Position numbers and translations under genes: made by a program. Below are positions 36,202 through 49,480 of a stretch of DNA of 64,000 nucleotides, one piece after another (the first letter of the stretch is position 1; every line of letters starts with the position of its first letter). Source of the stretch: Cycas panzhihuaensis (taxonomy: Eukaryota > Cycadophyta); the NCBI GenBank assembly GCA_023213395.1, contig CM041465.1, positions 8,928,001-8,992,000 on the forward strand, given 5' to 3'. The notes under the pieces were generated by a model, which did no database searches, was not told the DNA's origin, and saw nothing but the letters and a program-made list of their open reading frames with translations.

Positions 36202-37461
36202 CTAATCATGTTTCTCATCTAACATGGAGGGCTCAAAGAGTTTTAAGTATTCAGCATTTACTACTGAATATATTTGTATATAAGGTAGAAGATTAAGTTG
36301 GAAAGCATTGCCACCTACTTTTCTCAAAATCTTGAATGGTCCATACCTTATAGGTTTGAGTTTCTTGCCTTCTCCTTTAAACCTCTCCTTGCTCAAGTAT
36401 AACCATACTAAATCTCCTTCTTGAAAAGTACACTCTTTCCTATGCTTGTCATGTCTTTCCTTATACTTTTGTTGAGTCCTTAGAAGTTGATCATGTACTT
36501 CTTTGTGGACTCTCTGGATCTTCTCCAAGTATCTTAAAGCCTTATCATGCTCCTCCTTCTCTTTAACAGATCCTTCCTTAGCTTGCATGGAAAACTCTAA
36601 GTCAAATGGACTTTGAGGCAAGTATCCCAAACAAACTTCAAAAGGTACTTTAAAGTGTGATGCATGCATTACTCTATTAAATGCAAATTGTAGAAAAGCC
36701 AATGATTCATCCTAAGTCTTTGGATGCTTGGAATTGTATCCCCTCAATAAATGTACTAAAGTTCTGTTCACTACTTTGGTTTATCCATCTGTTTGAGGAT
36801 GGAAACTTGTACTCCTCTTTAATTTAGTATCCATCATCTCCCATAGTGACTTCCAAAATGATAAAAAGAATTGAGTGTCCCGATCTGAAATGATGGAAGA
36901 AGGCAAGCCAAAATTCTTCCATACATGCTCAAAGAATAACTCAGCTGCTCTTGTTCCTGTGATTGTCTTCTTATAAGGTATTAGACATATCATTTTACTG
37001 AACCTATCTACAACAACAAAGAGATAATCATGTCCCTTCCTAGTCATGGGAAGTCCCCCTAAGAACTCAATGGAGATACTTTCCCAAGGTCTAGTGGGAA
37101 TAGGAAGTGGTGTATATAATCCTAATTTTCTAGAAGAAGGCTTAGAAGTATTACACATTACACATCCTTTTACATATTTTTTTACATCATTTTGCATTTT
37201 TGGCCATACAACATATCTTCTTAAGTTTGCTAAAGTCTCCTCTATACCAAAGTGACCAGCTACTTTAGAAGTATGGGCTTCTCTAAGCCACTTGATCTTG
37301 TCTCCTTTTAATGGAACATAGAGCTGCACCCCTTTGAAAAGTAGACCATCCTTCCAAGCAAGCTGGGAAGGTCTTCCTTTCGCTAGGTTCTCTAATTCTT
37401 CCTTCAAAGCTTCATCTTCATGGTACAAGTCTTTATACTCTTCATGATGCATTAGCTCCAC
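36202..37461 (-). pseudogene. Gypsy I integrase
   Basis: 37461 to 36781: zinc-binding HHCC motif (H in EAHTSKVAGHFG, CVMCNTSKPS), core LGGLPMTRKGHDYLFVVVDR with SKMICLIP, then IISDRDTQFFLSFW and STSFHPQTDG. After a stop, 36702 to 36202 carries the C-terminal domain: LQFAFNRVMHAS, PFEVCLGYLP, DLVWLYLSKERF and YGPFKILRKVG. It would catalyse insertion of cDNA. The first core Asp region reads IEFLGG rather than the usual DFVxGLP, so a catalytic Asp may be lost. Confidence 0.92.
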
Positions 37462-38004
37462 CTATAAACTCATAAGAGAACTACAAATAAAAGTAGAAGA
37501 AAAAGTGGAACAAGGTGGTCTAGATAACATATCAGTAATTTTGTTAGTAGATCCTTTTTTGTACTTAATTATAATATTGAATTGTTGTAAATAACTCATC
37601 CACTTCATATGTCTTGCTTGTTGTAATTTACTTTGGGTTTGTAAAAATTAAAGAGGCTTATAATCAGTATGAACTACAACCTCTTTTCTAAGTAAGTAGG
37701 ACCTCCAATGCTTACATGCTTGATGAAGTGCGAACATTTCTTGATCATATGTTGGGTAGCTTTTCACTTGAGGGGTGAAGACTTCTGAATGGTAAGCAAT
37801 AGGCTTCCTATCTTAAATAAGGACAGCTCCCATTGTATTTCCACTTGTATCAACTTCTACTTCAAAAGGCCTTTGTAAATTTGGCATTGCCAAAACCGGT
37901 GCTTCACAAATTTTCTTCTTTAAAAGAAGAAAAGCTTCTTCCTCCTTGGAACCCCAAGTAAACTTTTTACTAGATTTTGTCAATCCATGTAGAGGTGCTG
38001 CAAC
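37462..38004 (-). pseudogene. Gypsy I RNase H
   Basis: Minus frame reads FTWGSKEEEAFLLLKKKICE, PNLQRPFEVEVDTSGNTMGA (the D-x-S-x-x-x-x-G RNase H signature), RKPIAYHSEVFTP, YDQEMFALHQACKHWRSYL, then VVHTDYKPL and KWMSYLQQFN. Several stops, in one phase with RT and integrase. Confidence 0.9.
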
Positions 38005-38868
38005 CTATGAGAAATGAAGAATAAACTTTCTCAAGTATTGACAAGCTCCTAAAAAACTTCTTACCTCTGTGATGTTTGTTGGCCTAGGCCATTTGAGGAT
38101 AACTTGAGTCTTGAGTGGATCGCTGCTCAACTTTCCTCCTCCAACCACAAAGCCTAAGAAGATCAAGTTCTCCTTGCCAAATTTACACTTCTTCACATTA
38201 AGCTTTAAATGATGCTTAGCCATAGTCTTTAAAACTTCTTCTATGTGCTGCAAATGTTCCTCCCATGTGTTGCCAAAAATCAAAATGTCATCAAGATAGA
38301 CTACAACAAAATTATCCAAGTAAGGCCTTAACATTTCATTCATTAGCCTCATGAATGTTACAAGAGCATTACACAATTCGAAAGGCATAACCATCCATTC
38401 AAAGAGTCCTTGCTTTATTTTTAAGGCCATCTTCCATGTGTCCTCCTCATTGACCCTAACTTAGTGATAACCGCTTTTCAAATCCAACTTAGTAAAATAA
38501 CAAGAATGCTGAATTTGATCAAGTAAATCATCTATGCAAGGCAAGGGGTAGCAATTTTTAATTGTAATTTTATTTAAATCACAAAAGTCTATACACATTC
38601 TCCATCCTCCATCCTTCTTAGACACCAAGATAATTGGTGACCCATAAGATGAACATGAAGGTCTTATAACCCCTTGATCAAGCAACTCCTCAACTTGCCT
38701 CTTTATCTCATTATTCTCTATAATGGAGTGCCTATACAAAGCAACATTAGGCAATGGTGTATCTCCTATAAGATTGATTTCATGCTCTATCTTTCTCTTT
38801 GGTGGTAGCCCATCAACATGTTGAAATAGAATATCATACCTTGTCTTTAACTCCTCAATTTGTTGCAT
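38005..38868 (-). pseudogene. Gypsy I reverse transcriptase
   Basis: Pieces 38868-38461 and 38430-38005 give LLDQGVIRPSCSSYGSPIIL, VSKKDGGWRMCIDFCDLNK, YPLPCIDDLLDQI, FTKLDLKSGYH, then GLFEWMVMPFELCNA, VVVYLDDILIFG (catalytic Y-L-D-D intact), HHLKLNVKKCKFG and IFLGFVV. Classic gypsy RT. A stop follows GYH; otherwise near-complete. Confidence 0.95.
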
Positions 38869-39396
38869 TTATTTAGGTGATATAAGAAGAGTGTGAGTAG
38901 AAGGACCTTCTTCATCTCCTGGCTCTTCTTTTCTCCTTACCATTAAGATGATGAATTCACCACATGCATTGATCATCTTTTTTGCTTGAGTGGCTGAAAT
39001 TAATACTATCTTATCTAAGTGCTTCTTTGTGGCCTTTATGATGAAGCCCTTGTTATCCTTCATCAACCGATACTTTCTCTCCCTTTGATAGAAGAGTGCA
39101 TCTCGATCCCACAAGTAGGGACTCCTAAGCACAACATGGCATACATCTAATGGCACCACATCACATATTACTTCATCAATAAAATCATTAGTGATGGAAA
39201 ATTTAAGTGTACATTGATTTGATATTTGTATTTCCACATCTTTATGGATCTAACCAAGAGGATATGGGTGAGGGTGAGGAGTAGTTACCAACTCAATGCT
39301 CTTTACCAAACTTTCTGAGATCAAATTATTTTGGCTCCTCAGATCTATAATGGCACCAATAATATCATTTCCTACTTAAAGCTTCAAGTGAAATAG
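38869..39396 (-). pseudogene. Gypsy I protease region
   Basis: 39237-38869: FSITNDFIDEVICDVVPLDV followed by CHVVLRSPYLWDRDALF (consensus CHILLGRPWQYDR) and YQRERKYRL, the second half of the gypsy retropepsin. The D-S/T-G active-site part would be at 39240-39400, where the frame has stops and GDDVTRE-type sequence near 39400 is weak. Cleaves the polyprotein. Confidence 0.75.
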
Positions 39397-40461
39397 TTAC
39401 TCCCTTGTAACATCATCTCCATAATTTATAAGTAGAGTAACCTTCTCTTCTTCTCCTTCACTTTGAATCTCCACCTCATAAAGTAGTGCTTTCCCTTTCT
39501 CCTTCTTTCTTAATTCCATATCCTTGATATGCTTTGGTTTTAGCTCTAGATGTAACTTCCAATACTTTGCTGCAATATGACCACTAATATCATAATGCTC
39601 ATAATAGTTAGAACTTTTAACAAAATTAGTTCTTTTCTTCTTTCCTTCTTGCCTTTTATATGAGTGTAATTTAGGATTCTTTTCATACTTATTAGAAGTA
39701 AAAGTAGAATCTTTAGACATGAATGTAGATTTCTTGATTTTACTTTCTATTTCCATAGCCATTCTACTTGCTTCTCTAATGGATTAAACCTTAAAAAGAC
39801 TTAGTTCCTTCCTTATGTATTCATATAATCCTCCAATGAATTTCATAAGAGTGATATGTTCATCCATATTAATACCAAGTAGCAATCCATGCCTAAAAAA
39901 TAAAGAAGTATAGTCTTGGACATATACACCTCTCCCTTGGTGTAAATATTGCCAAGTGACCCATTGGTCTTCCTCATGACCTATGGGGTAGTATTGCTTC
40001 TTTATTGTTTTCTTAAAATCCATCCATGAAAAAGAAGATACATCATGAGTCTTCAAATATGCATTCCACCATGTCAATGCATGCTTACACAACTTGAGCC
40101 TAGCAAATAAAAGCTTTTGAGCATTACTATAAGCATAAATTGTGAAGTAGGTTTCAAGTTGATCCAACTAATGGTCCAAATTTTTAGCATTTACCTCTCC
40201 ATCATAAGTTGGAATATCCAACTTTGTTTTCACCTTAAAGGGTTGATGAGATGAAGTACCCTTGCTTTCTTCAAATGAGTGCTTTAAGGTCTCCTCCTCT
40301 TCCTCTTCATGGTTGTGGTCATATGTGGATCCTCCTTCAACTTCCTTCTCTTTGCCTTTTCCCTTGACTAGAGGTAGAAGTTGGGTCATCATTTGCATCA
40401 AGACTTCTATGTTTTTCTCAAGCTTTTCAAATCTAATTTCTCCATCTTCTTTTTCAGACAT
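39397..40461 (-). pseudogene. Gypsy I gag with mutated zinc knuckle
   Basis: N-terminus MSEKEDGEIRFEKLEKNIEV (40461-40168), acidic linker and DIPTYDGEVNAKNLDH. Capsid 40167-39784: LFARLKLCKHALTWWNAYLK, SWMDFKKTIKKQYYPI, ITLMKFIGGLYEYIR. Then 39762-39397 with basic linker and YYEHYDISGHIAAKYWKLH. In that knuckle the three cysteines expected (C-x2-C-x4-H-x4-C) are all Tyr, each a single G-to-A change on the coding strand. Start chosen as the first ATG of the frame, about 110 bp after the PBS. Confidence 0.9.
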
Positions 40462-40577
40462 GGTGCTTGGATTCTTTCTTTATCTTCTTAGTGATTGCAA
40501 CACAAGAAAAGCTTCACCTTTCTCTTTGTATCCTTTCCTTGTTTATACCATTCAAGTCCCTACAACAAATATCACAT

Positions 40578-40589
40578 GCTCTGATACCA
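40578..40589 (-). other. Gypsy I primer-binding site, initiator tRNA-Met
   Basis: Minus strand tggtatcagagc, exact, a few bases after the 5' LTR (which on this strand ends gggatca). Confidence 0.92.
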
Positions 40590-40594
40590 AAATA

Positions 40595-41649
40595 TGATCC
40601 CAAAATAGAGCTAATTGGTGAAGAAGTCAATTATCAACCTTTTCTCCTTGAGATCCTCGGAGTTAGTGTAGAAATCTCAATAACATCAAAACAAAAATGA
40701 GCCCACAAAAGGAAATTCTATACCAAATCATTTATTCTTGATATTGCTCCAAAAGTATGAGGAGTAGTACTTTTATTAAACTATGAAAATCTTTATTTAA
40801 TGGTGGAGAAATCAACTAGCAAAACAATGGTTAAATTACAAGGAATAAATGATATAATTATACCATAAGGGGGACTCCAACCCTCCAAAATACTTCTCCA
40901 AGGATGCTTCCAAAGTCAAGTGCCTTTCAGCTCCAAGAACTACCTCTCCAACACATAATAGGGCTCAATTTATAGAAAGAAACCAAAATTGCATGTTTAA
41001 CAAGTGGCAATCATGCAAGTATAACCACTAACCACCAGAATGCATGTTGTTCAAGTGGCCTTCATGCAATTCTTAAAAGTTGCAGCTTGTAACTGACCTT
41101 AACTCCAATTTAGCTCAAATATGGTACATGTATAGGAACATATGTCCCCTCCCCTTCTTCAAAATTTTAGCTCATTTAGATGTCATTTGACTACATGTTT
41201 ATTCATTTAATGATAATATATATTTGTTATTTTTCTGCAGTCTAAGTGGCCTTCATGTAATTCTTAAAAGTTGTAGTTTATAACTAACCTTAATGGACTC
41301 CAGTTTGGCTCAAATTTGGTACAAATATAGGAACATATGTCCCCTCTATTTCCTCAAAATTTTAGCTCATTTGGATGTCATTTGACTTCATTTTTATTCA
41401 TTTAATTATAATATGTATTTATTATTTTTCTAGTAGTTGTGGGATTAATTTTATACAAAAGAAGGCTTGAACTCTAATTAAATGACATTTTCTGAATCCC
41501 ACCTTTTGTACACATATAGCGGGATGTGCCTTCTTCCTTTACATAAAATTTCATATAATTTTGATACCATTTGGCCATATCTCTTTTAGTTATGCTAATG
41601 CCTAGCATTTTCTGCATCCTACAAACATATGGTAGATTCTCCTGGATCA
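40595..41649 (-). repeat. Gypsy I 5' LTR
   Basis: 1,055 bp. Longer than the 3' copy mainly because of about 60 bp (about 41443-41502, attaattttatac to gaatccc) present only here. Contains the same tandem pair of about 195 bp. Confidence 0.92.
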
Positions 41650-41960
41650 GAGGCCATCTAGCTAAGATATCTTTTGGATGAACTTTAGTTTTCTTAAAAT
41701 CCGATAACCATAATCAATTGTGATAATCAAAGCACCATTAAAATGATGAAGAACCTAGTTTTTCATGCCTGAATAAAACATATTGAAGTTCATCATCACT
41801 TCATCAGAGAGAAAGTAGACAAAGGGGAAGTCAAATTGACCTATTGTCCAAGCTCAGAATAATTGGATGACATCTTTACGAAACCTCTTCCTAAAGAGAA
41901 ATTCTTGTACCTCAAAGACAAGATCGACATGAAGGAAAAGGATATGACATTAAGAGGGGA
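41650..41960 (+). pseudogene. Copia 2 RNase H, second part, with purine tract
   Basis: After the right TSD copy (gaggc, 41650-41654) the copia 2 frame resumes: LRYLLDEL, INCDNQSTIKMMKN, HIEVHHHFIREKV, then LDDIFTKPLPKEKFLYLKDK, the end of copia pol. Purine tract taagagggga at 41951-41960. Confidence 0.9.
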
Positions 41961-42190
41961 TGTTAGAATATAATATCTAATCCTTCGTATATTAGTGTAT
42001 TGTATCTAATTGTCACCTCATAATAGTTAATGTTAAGTAATGTAAATATTCTATGTTAGTTAGTCTAAAACCCTAATGGGTTGTTAGACATATCATGTAT
42101 AAATATGTAATTAATCTCTCATAATGATCAAGTGAGTTTATTATTTTTCATACCTAAATCTCAGATACGTCTGTCTTTCCTGAACCAATG
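41961..42190 (+). repeat. Copia 2 3' LTR
   Basis: 230 bp, tgttagaatataat to gaaccaatg. The final aatg corresponds to aaca in the 5' copy by two transitions. Confidence 0.92.
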
Positions 42191-42614
42191 AATTAGATGA
42201 AGGAGGAGAGCATATTTCAAATGATTTCTCTTATTTTTGTAAACTAAATGGAATATAAAGATAAATCACTACTCCTTATACACCTTAATCTAATAGAGTA
42301 GCAAAATAAATAAATAGAACAATAATGGAAATAGCTTATTGCATGATAGATAAAAAGGCAATAATAAAATTTTATTGGGTTAAAATTGTCAACATGGTTA
42401 TTTATCTTATTAACAAAATTCCAACCCAAGTTCTTAATAAAGTTTCTCCTAAAGAAGCCTAAATAGAAAGAAAACCTAAAGTCATCTCAAAATGTTTGGA
42501 AGTAAATCTTATGCCCATATTCTTGATAAAAAATAAACTAATCTAGATGACAAAAGTATAGAATGCATTATGATTGGTTACAGTAATAAATCTAAATTAT
42601 ATAGATGCATAGAG
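42191..42614 (+). pseudogene. Copia 1 integrase, middle part
   Basis: Resumption of the copia 1 integrase between copia 2 and element 3: SDEGGEHISNDFSYFCKLNG, TPYTP-SNRVAK wording near 42265, NRTIMEIA and later YIDKKAIIK, MVIYLINKIP and GYSNKSKLYRCIE, ending at the element 3 insertion site. Stops present. Confidence 0.8.
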
Positions 42615-42862
42615 TGTTACAGACCTCCTTAAAGGGATTAATTAATTGTTGATTAAAGTGAAAGGGCATCTCTAAAGAGTTGTGACTTATAATTGAAGGG
42701 GCCCATTATACACCTATAAATGAGGCCTCTAATGTATTGTATATTATTCATATCTTATCAAGTAAACTGTTTGGTCTTTTGAGTATCAATCTCCTCAGTG
42801 TTCTTGTGTGCTCTCTCATGCATTTGAAACTTGTCTTTAGGTTATGAACTAGGTTCATAACA
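42615..42862 (+). repeat. Element 3 5' LTR
   Basis: 248 bp, tgttacagacc to cataaca. TATA-like tataaatg at 42715-42722. The PBS tggtattagagt begins two bases later at 42865, one C-to-T change from consensus in its first eleven bases. Confidence 0.9.
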
Positions 42863-42876
42863 AGTGGTATTAGAGT

Positions 42877-44468
<1,592 letters not shown>

Positions 44469-46381
44469 GTGACGGAAGAAAAATGGTGGAATCATACTTA
44501 TATTGTTGTTAAGGTGATAAGTACTAAAGAGATGGCAGACAACACCGTTCAAAAAGATATTGTCGAACTGATTACTCAAGTAGTCCACTATGTAGTTCAG
44601 ACATCGAATGCCCTTTTGAATCATACTTTACACCAAATTTTGGATAAATTAACAATCATAGCAACAAGTAGGAAAGAGGATATGATTGTTCTTGATTTAG
44701 AAGATGAAGCAATAAGTTGGCAGTCTCAAGTCAAAAATTAGACCGTCAAAAAATATTCAGGTCCTCAGACCACTCTAATTAATATTGAGAATGAAACTAT
44801 CAAAAAATATCTTAATGAGAACTACAATCTAACCCCTAAGGAATAAAAGATCATAGGATTTTAGGCATACTTTAACTGCCTACAAAATACAAAGGCACAA
44901 AAATATATATATATAGAAAAAATTATAATACAATATTTCAACATTGAGCAAAAATCACATGAACAAAGGGTGTGGATCCAATAGATGGAAAACTACTTTT
45001 GTCTAGTAGAAATTGATCCTCCATAGCAAGTCTCTTTAGCCACCCTGCACATAGATGGTATAGCATGTGAATGGTGGTAGTGTCTTGAACAAACTTCATT
45101 TTGAGATCAATTACCAACTTGGAAAGAGTTTGTTTATTTATTTATTGAGCAATTTGAAACAATAACTAATAGCGATTACTATTATGAGTTATGAAGGTTA
45201 AAACAAATAGGTTCTATAGAAGAATACAATGCAACATTCACAAGGCTGAGCTATGTGTTATAAGACATTCCAACTAATCGACTTATCTAGTTATATATAG
45301 ATGGCCTGATAACAAAAATCTAAGATGATGTTAAAATTCAAGAACCAAAGGACCTTAATAAGGAAATATATTTAGCCAGAATACATGAAGATAAACATAA
45401 TGTCTTATTCAAAAGTGGTGCAAATCTTTATATTCCTTCGCCTGGTCGACATAATCCTTTACTAAGTGCTCAACACAGATAATTATCAATCAACCTGAAT
45501 TGACCTACTAAACCAATCATTCAAAAAATAAAAATAGAGCAAGAAGAGTTAAGAAGAAGAAACTTATGTTTTAGATGTGAGGAGAAGTGGGATCTTGGGC
45601 ATAGATGTCAAAATAACTAGTTATATATAATCAGATTATTGCCTAATGACAATATTAATGAAGAAGAACAAGGGTCCAAAAATAATTCAAGAAATTATCA
45701 TCATTTGAAACATCAAGAGAGCTACTGTAATCTCAAAGTCAATCATCCGCAAATGTCACTATCATTAATGAATAGTTTTAATCAATCAAATACATTAAAA
45801 TTATAGGGATCTATTAAAAATCAAGTTTTAACAGTCTTGATAGATTCAAGTAGCACACTTAATTTCATTGATTGAAACTATACGTAACAATTGAAGTTAT
45901 TTCCATTAACGACTCCTCATTTCTAGGTCGTTATTGGAGGAAGACAAGTAATCTCTTGCCAAGGTATAATGAAGAACCTTGACCTCACGTTAAATGACAT
46001 TAGCATTATAAAAGAATTCTACATCATTGATGTTAGAGGTGTAGATATTGTATTAGGCAGTCAATGGATCAATACACTTGGAACCTTTGAAATGAATATG
46101 GATGAATAATTTATGTGATTTAAGAAAGAAGGAAGAACCATCACATTATCAAGCAAAATAGCGAATAAAACTAAAGTCATACCACATGAGAATCAGGGTG
46201 AAGAAGTCAAGAAGCAACCACAAACATTCCAAAAACACAGTCGAGGTTTTCAACTAGAAGAATCTTCCAACAAATACTTACAATATTTGATTAATTGCTT
46301 AATGGACTCTACTATAATAAAGGATAGTGTTTATTTAAAGGACTGCAATTGTTTGACTATATTTTGTGGGCAAAACTTCTT
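44469..46381 (+). pseudogene. Element 3 gag-protease frame
   Basis: One phase from the ATG at 44469 to the purine tract, with many stops but no frameshift. Residues about 1-90 are an N-terminal region (open, 44469-44741). Capsid wording at about 44970-45400 includes VSLATLHIDGIACEWW, TWKEFVYLFIEQFE, IEEYNATFTRLSYV and IHEDKHNVL. Zinc knuckle CFRCEEKWDLGHRC at 45567-45608 has C-x2-C-x7-H-x-C spacing. Retropepsin VLIDSSSTLNFID at about 45834 (consensus LIDSGSTHNFI, Gly to Ser), then VRGVDIVLGSQWINTLG at about 46030. The terminal peptide is FCGQNFLRGR. No RT follows. Confidence 0.88.
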
Positions 46382-46394
46382 AAGGGGGAGAAAT
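46382..46394 (+). other. Element 3 polypurine tract
   Basis: aagggggagaaat directly before the 3' LTR; primes plus-strand synthesis. Confidence 0.85.
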
Positions 46395-46642
46395 TGTTAC
46401 AGATCTCCTTAAAGGGATTAATTAATTGTTGATTAAAATGAAAGGGCATCTCCGAAGAGTTGTGACTTATAATTGAAGGGGCCCATTATACACTTATAAA
46501 TTAGGCCTCCAATGTATTGTACATTATTCATATCTTATTAATTAAACTATTTGGTCTTTTAACTATTAATCTCCTCAGTGTTCTCATGTGTTCTCTCATG
46601 CATTTAAAACTTGTCTTCAGGTTACAAACTAGGTTTGTAATA
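46395..46642 (+). repeat. Element 3 3' LTR
   Basis: 248 bp, tgttacagatc to tttgtaata. TATA-like tataaatt at 46495-46502. Confidence 0.9.
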
Positions 46643-47080
46643 CAGAGCCAAAAATAAATAAAGTTGTATCAATAGATATATAACTTTTGATGAAAACGCA
46701 TCCAAAGAAGATCGAAAAGGAAAATTTGTTTAAAGATAAATTGAAGAAAATATAAAGAGGCTCACTCTAATAGAAAAAATATCTGAAGTGACTGCTATTG
46801 GAGGAGATACCTCAAAAACTAATCTCTAAGGAGAAAATCAACAAGACATTTCTAAAGAGAGCAAGAACTATTCAAAATAGAATACAACCCATAAGAAGAA
46901 AGAATCAACAGTTGTGTCAAATAAATAAAAAAAATCAAAATGGTATATAAATACAATTGAAGAATCAAAAGGTAATATATTTAAACATAGAACTTGATCT
47001 TAGAAACATGAAAGTTTAATATGTATTGTTAAACCATAAAACTATGTAGAAGTATGTATTAATCTAGAATGGCAAAATGC
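46643..47080 (+). pseudogene. Copia 1 integrase C-terminal region and linker
   Basis: Just after the right TSD copy of element 3, the copia frame continues with YITFDENASKEDRKGKF (the usual RDVxFDE block), followed by a Ser/Lys/Asn-rich linker. Confidence 0.7.
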
Positions 47081-48576
47081 TATGGATGTAGAGATCAATA
47101 TTATAAATAAAAATATAACTCAAAAATTAGTTATTACACTTAATGATAAACTCATTATTGGATGTAAGTAGGTATACAAAGTTAAAGAAAAATCAGATGG
47201 TACCATTAAAAAATACAAGCCCAGGCTTATAGCAAAATGAGACACTCAAACTATAGGAATAGACTACGAAGAAACCTTTTCTCCAATAGTAAAATTAATA
47301 ACTGTAAGAATAGTGATTGCCATGGTAGCACATTTTAGATGGAATATTATACAAATTTATGTAAAACGTGTCTTCCAAAATGGTGACATAAATGAAGAAA
47401 TGTATATGGAATAGCCTTTTGGATACATATATAAAGATATAGAACATCTTATCTATAGACTCAAAAAATCTCTATATGCATTAAAATAGGTACCCAAAGC
47501 CTAGTATGCAAAGTTTGATCAACATCTCAAATAAGAAGGTTTTAGTCAATGTGAATCTAATCCCAGCCTCTATATCAAAATAAATAAAAGTGGTCTAATC
47601 ATCATTATAGTAGTTTATGTAGATGATATGATAGTTATTAGAAATGATAATATCATAATATGTCAAGTGAAAACTCATATGGAAAATAAGTTTAAAATTA
47701 GAGACATAAGATTACTTAAGTGTTATCTTGGTATTGAGGTAAATTAAAGAGAAAAATTTATATTTGTGTCTCAAATAAAATATGTAAAGAATCTTCTTAA
47801 AAATTTAAAATGGAAGATTGCAATGCTTGTATAACTCTAATGGAAATATGATGTACACTAACCACTAGCAAAGGAGAACAAAAGGTTGATGAAACCTTGT
47901 ACAGATAGAAAGTAAGTAGCCTCATTTATCTTACAATCACTAGACTCGATATTTCATACTTAATTAGAATAATCTCTAGGTATATATATTCTCTAAATGT
48001 TTCTCATTAAAATGCTACTAAAATAGTCTTGAGGTATATCAAAAGAACCATAAATCTTAGGCATTACTATACCAAAGTATCAAACTCTAAACTAACAAGT
48101 TATAGTGATTTAGAATGGGCTAGAGGCTAACTAGAGAGGAAGTCTATATATAAATACTATTTTACTCTTGGGTCTATTATTACATTATGGAGTTGTAAAA
48201 AATAATCCATTGTAACTTTGTCATCGACAAAAGAAAAATACAAGGCAATTATAAGTGCCACATATGAAGTAGTGTGGATAAGATAATTGCTTAAAGACTT
48301 ATTTCAAGAATAAAATCAAGCTACCTTTATTTTTTATGATAACTAAGGTGTTATCAAAATGACTAAAAATTATGTATTCCATGCTAGAACAAAACACATT
48401 GACGTATACCATCATTTTATCAAAGAAAAAGTTTAAGAAAAGTAGATAGATCTATAATATTATATTGGTAGAGAATAGGTTACAAATATATTCACAAAAT
48501 CTCTAACAAAAGATGAGTTCTAATATTTCAAAGAAATCTTGGTATCAAAAATAAAAGATAAAATACTAAGAGAGGG
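47081..48576 (+). pseudogene. Copia 1 reverse transcriptase and RNase H
   Basis: NLEWQNAMDVEI near 47060, KLIIGCK-VYKVKEKSDGTI, YKPRLIAK, GIDYEETFSPIVKL near 47255, HLIYRLKKSLYALK near 47445, catalytic VVYVDDMIVI near 47610, then DIRLLKCYLGIEV. RNase H continues with frame changes through NGLEANREESLY (consensus DWAGxxxxRKST) near 48110 to a final SQNL-type end near 48495. Purine tract agaggg just before the LTR at 48571-48576. Many stops. Confidence 0.85.
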
Positions 48577-48763
48577 TGTTAGAGTAGTAATGTTTTATCT
48601 TCTAAAGTTAAATTGAGGGTTATGTATCCAACACCTCTTTCATTCTATCTTGATACTTTTCCTTCATGCACAAGCTCGTATGTATACAATGTATATGAGA
48701 GTATTTCTCTCTCATTAATGCAAGGGATTTGAAGTATCTTATTATATTCTTATCATTATGATA
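48577..48763 (+). repeat. Copia 1 3' LTR
   Basis: Starts tgttagagtagtaatg; right edge set by comparison with 26750 and by resumption of the copia 0 RT frame. Followed by ataaa, the duplicated target. Confidence 0.75.
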
Positions 48764-48768
48764 ATAAA

Positions 48769-49480
48769 TCCAAGAGAAATAAAGTGATCATTAATACGTG
48801 AATACCATGCCTATGGTACTTGTTTAAGCATAGAAAGAGCTTTCTTCAATCTGCAAATAAGCTACTTATGACCTACTTATTCAAATCCTTCTAATTATTT
48901 TATGTAGACCCCCTTAGCAAGAATGTCATTAAAAAAATCATTCTTTATATCCATTTGATGAAATTCCTAACCAAATTAAATGGTAAAAGACACTAGAATT
49001 CTAATAGTAATCATCTTTATTGCTGGTGCAAAGATCTCTTCAAAGTCAATTCTTGTTATTTGGGTATAGCCTTTTATAACAATCCAAGCTTTATATTGTT
49101 CCATAGCACCATTTGAACAAAACTTAATATACCAATATACAATTAATTATTTTCTTTTTAAGAGGTAACACAATAAGATCCCAAAGTATTCTTTTTTATG
49201 ATCGAGTCATATTCATCCTATATTGCTTCTTACCATTCAATTAAATCCTTAACTTCATGAAATGATTATGGTTCATTAATATTTAAGATTTTTGACACTA
49301 AAGTAAAGTTGGTTTTGCTTCTAGTTATTATGCTTGGGTCAAGATTCACAATGCTAGAATCTTGAATGGTTTGAAAAAACCATTTACATAATCTTCTCTA
49401 TGAAGAGGAAGGATTAATAGAAGATGGAGGAATAAAGGAAGTAGATGTTTCACCATGACTACTTTGAGTTTTACTTTCTG
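48769..49480 (-). pseudogene. Copia 0 reverse transcriptase, first part
   Basis: Minus strand from high to low: wording near 49200-49250 (EWYEAI-like), ITRIDFEEIFAP-like near 49030, HQMDIKNDFF near 48950, then LICRLKKALSMLK, AWYSRINDHFISLGF ending at the copia 1 insertion. The next residues lie at 26594 and below. Stops and frame changes are frequent. Confidence 0.75.

Larger units (their letters stand above)
36202..40461 (-). pseudogene. Gypsy I gag-pol polyprotein
   Basis: A single minus-strand frame of about 1,420 codons. All eight open pieces (40461 down to 36202) are in the same phase, separated only by about ten stops. Domains in order: gag, retropepsin-like, RT, RNase H, integrase. 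Stops stand where conserved wording asks for Gln, Trp or Arg (for example after KSGYH in RT and after PQTDG in integrase). A full-length gypsy gag-pol of this type is usually 1,400-1,600 residues, so length is normal. Separate entries give domain detail. Confidence 0.93.
34947..41649 (-). mobile_element. Gypsy I: nearly complete Ty3/gypsy element, youngest in the stack
   Basis: 6,703 bp, minus strand, with LTRs 40595-41649 (5') and 34947-35957 (3'), an exact initiator-Met PBS, a purine tract and a perfect 5 bp TSD (gaggc). One gag-pol frame covers 36202-40461 with stops but no frameshift. LTRs differ by about 6 per cent over the first 155 bp, less than the roughly 10 per cent seen in copia 2, which it interrupts. 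Order of domains: gag, protease, RT, RNase H, integrase. Confidence 0.95.
29823..42190 (+). mobile_element. Copia 2: plus-strand copia inserted in copia 1, hit by gypsy I
   Basis: Two 230 bp LTRs (29823-30052, 41961-42190) differing at about 24 positions. TSD aatca (29818-29822) and aatta (42191-42195), one C/T difference. Without gypsy I it is about 5.66 kb, with gag, protease, integrase, RT and RNase H in order. Its insertion splits the copia 1 integrase between KIKF and SDEGGEH. The many stops are mostly at expected Gln or Arg codons. Confidence 0.92.

Noticed and set aside
37046-37255. 69-codon plus-strand frame and the plus-strand frames at 40262-40700
   Set aside because: Antisense shadows of gypsy I integrase and gag, or LTR sequence.
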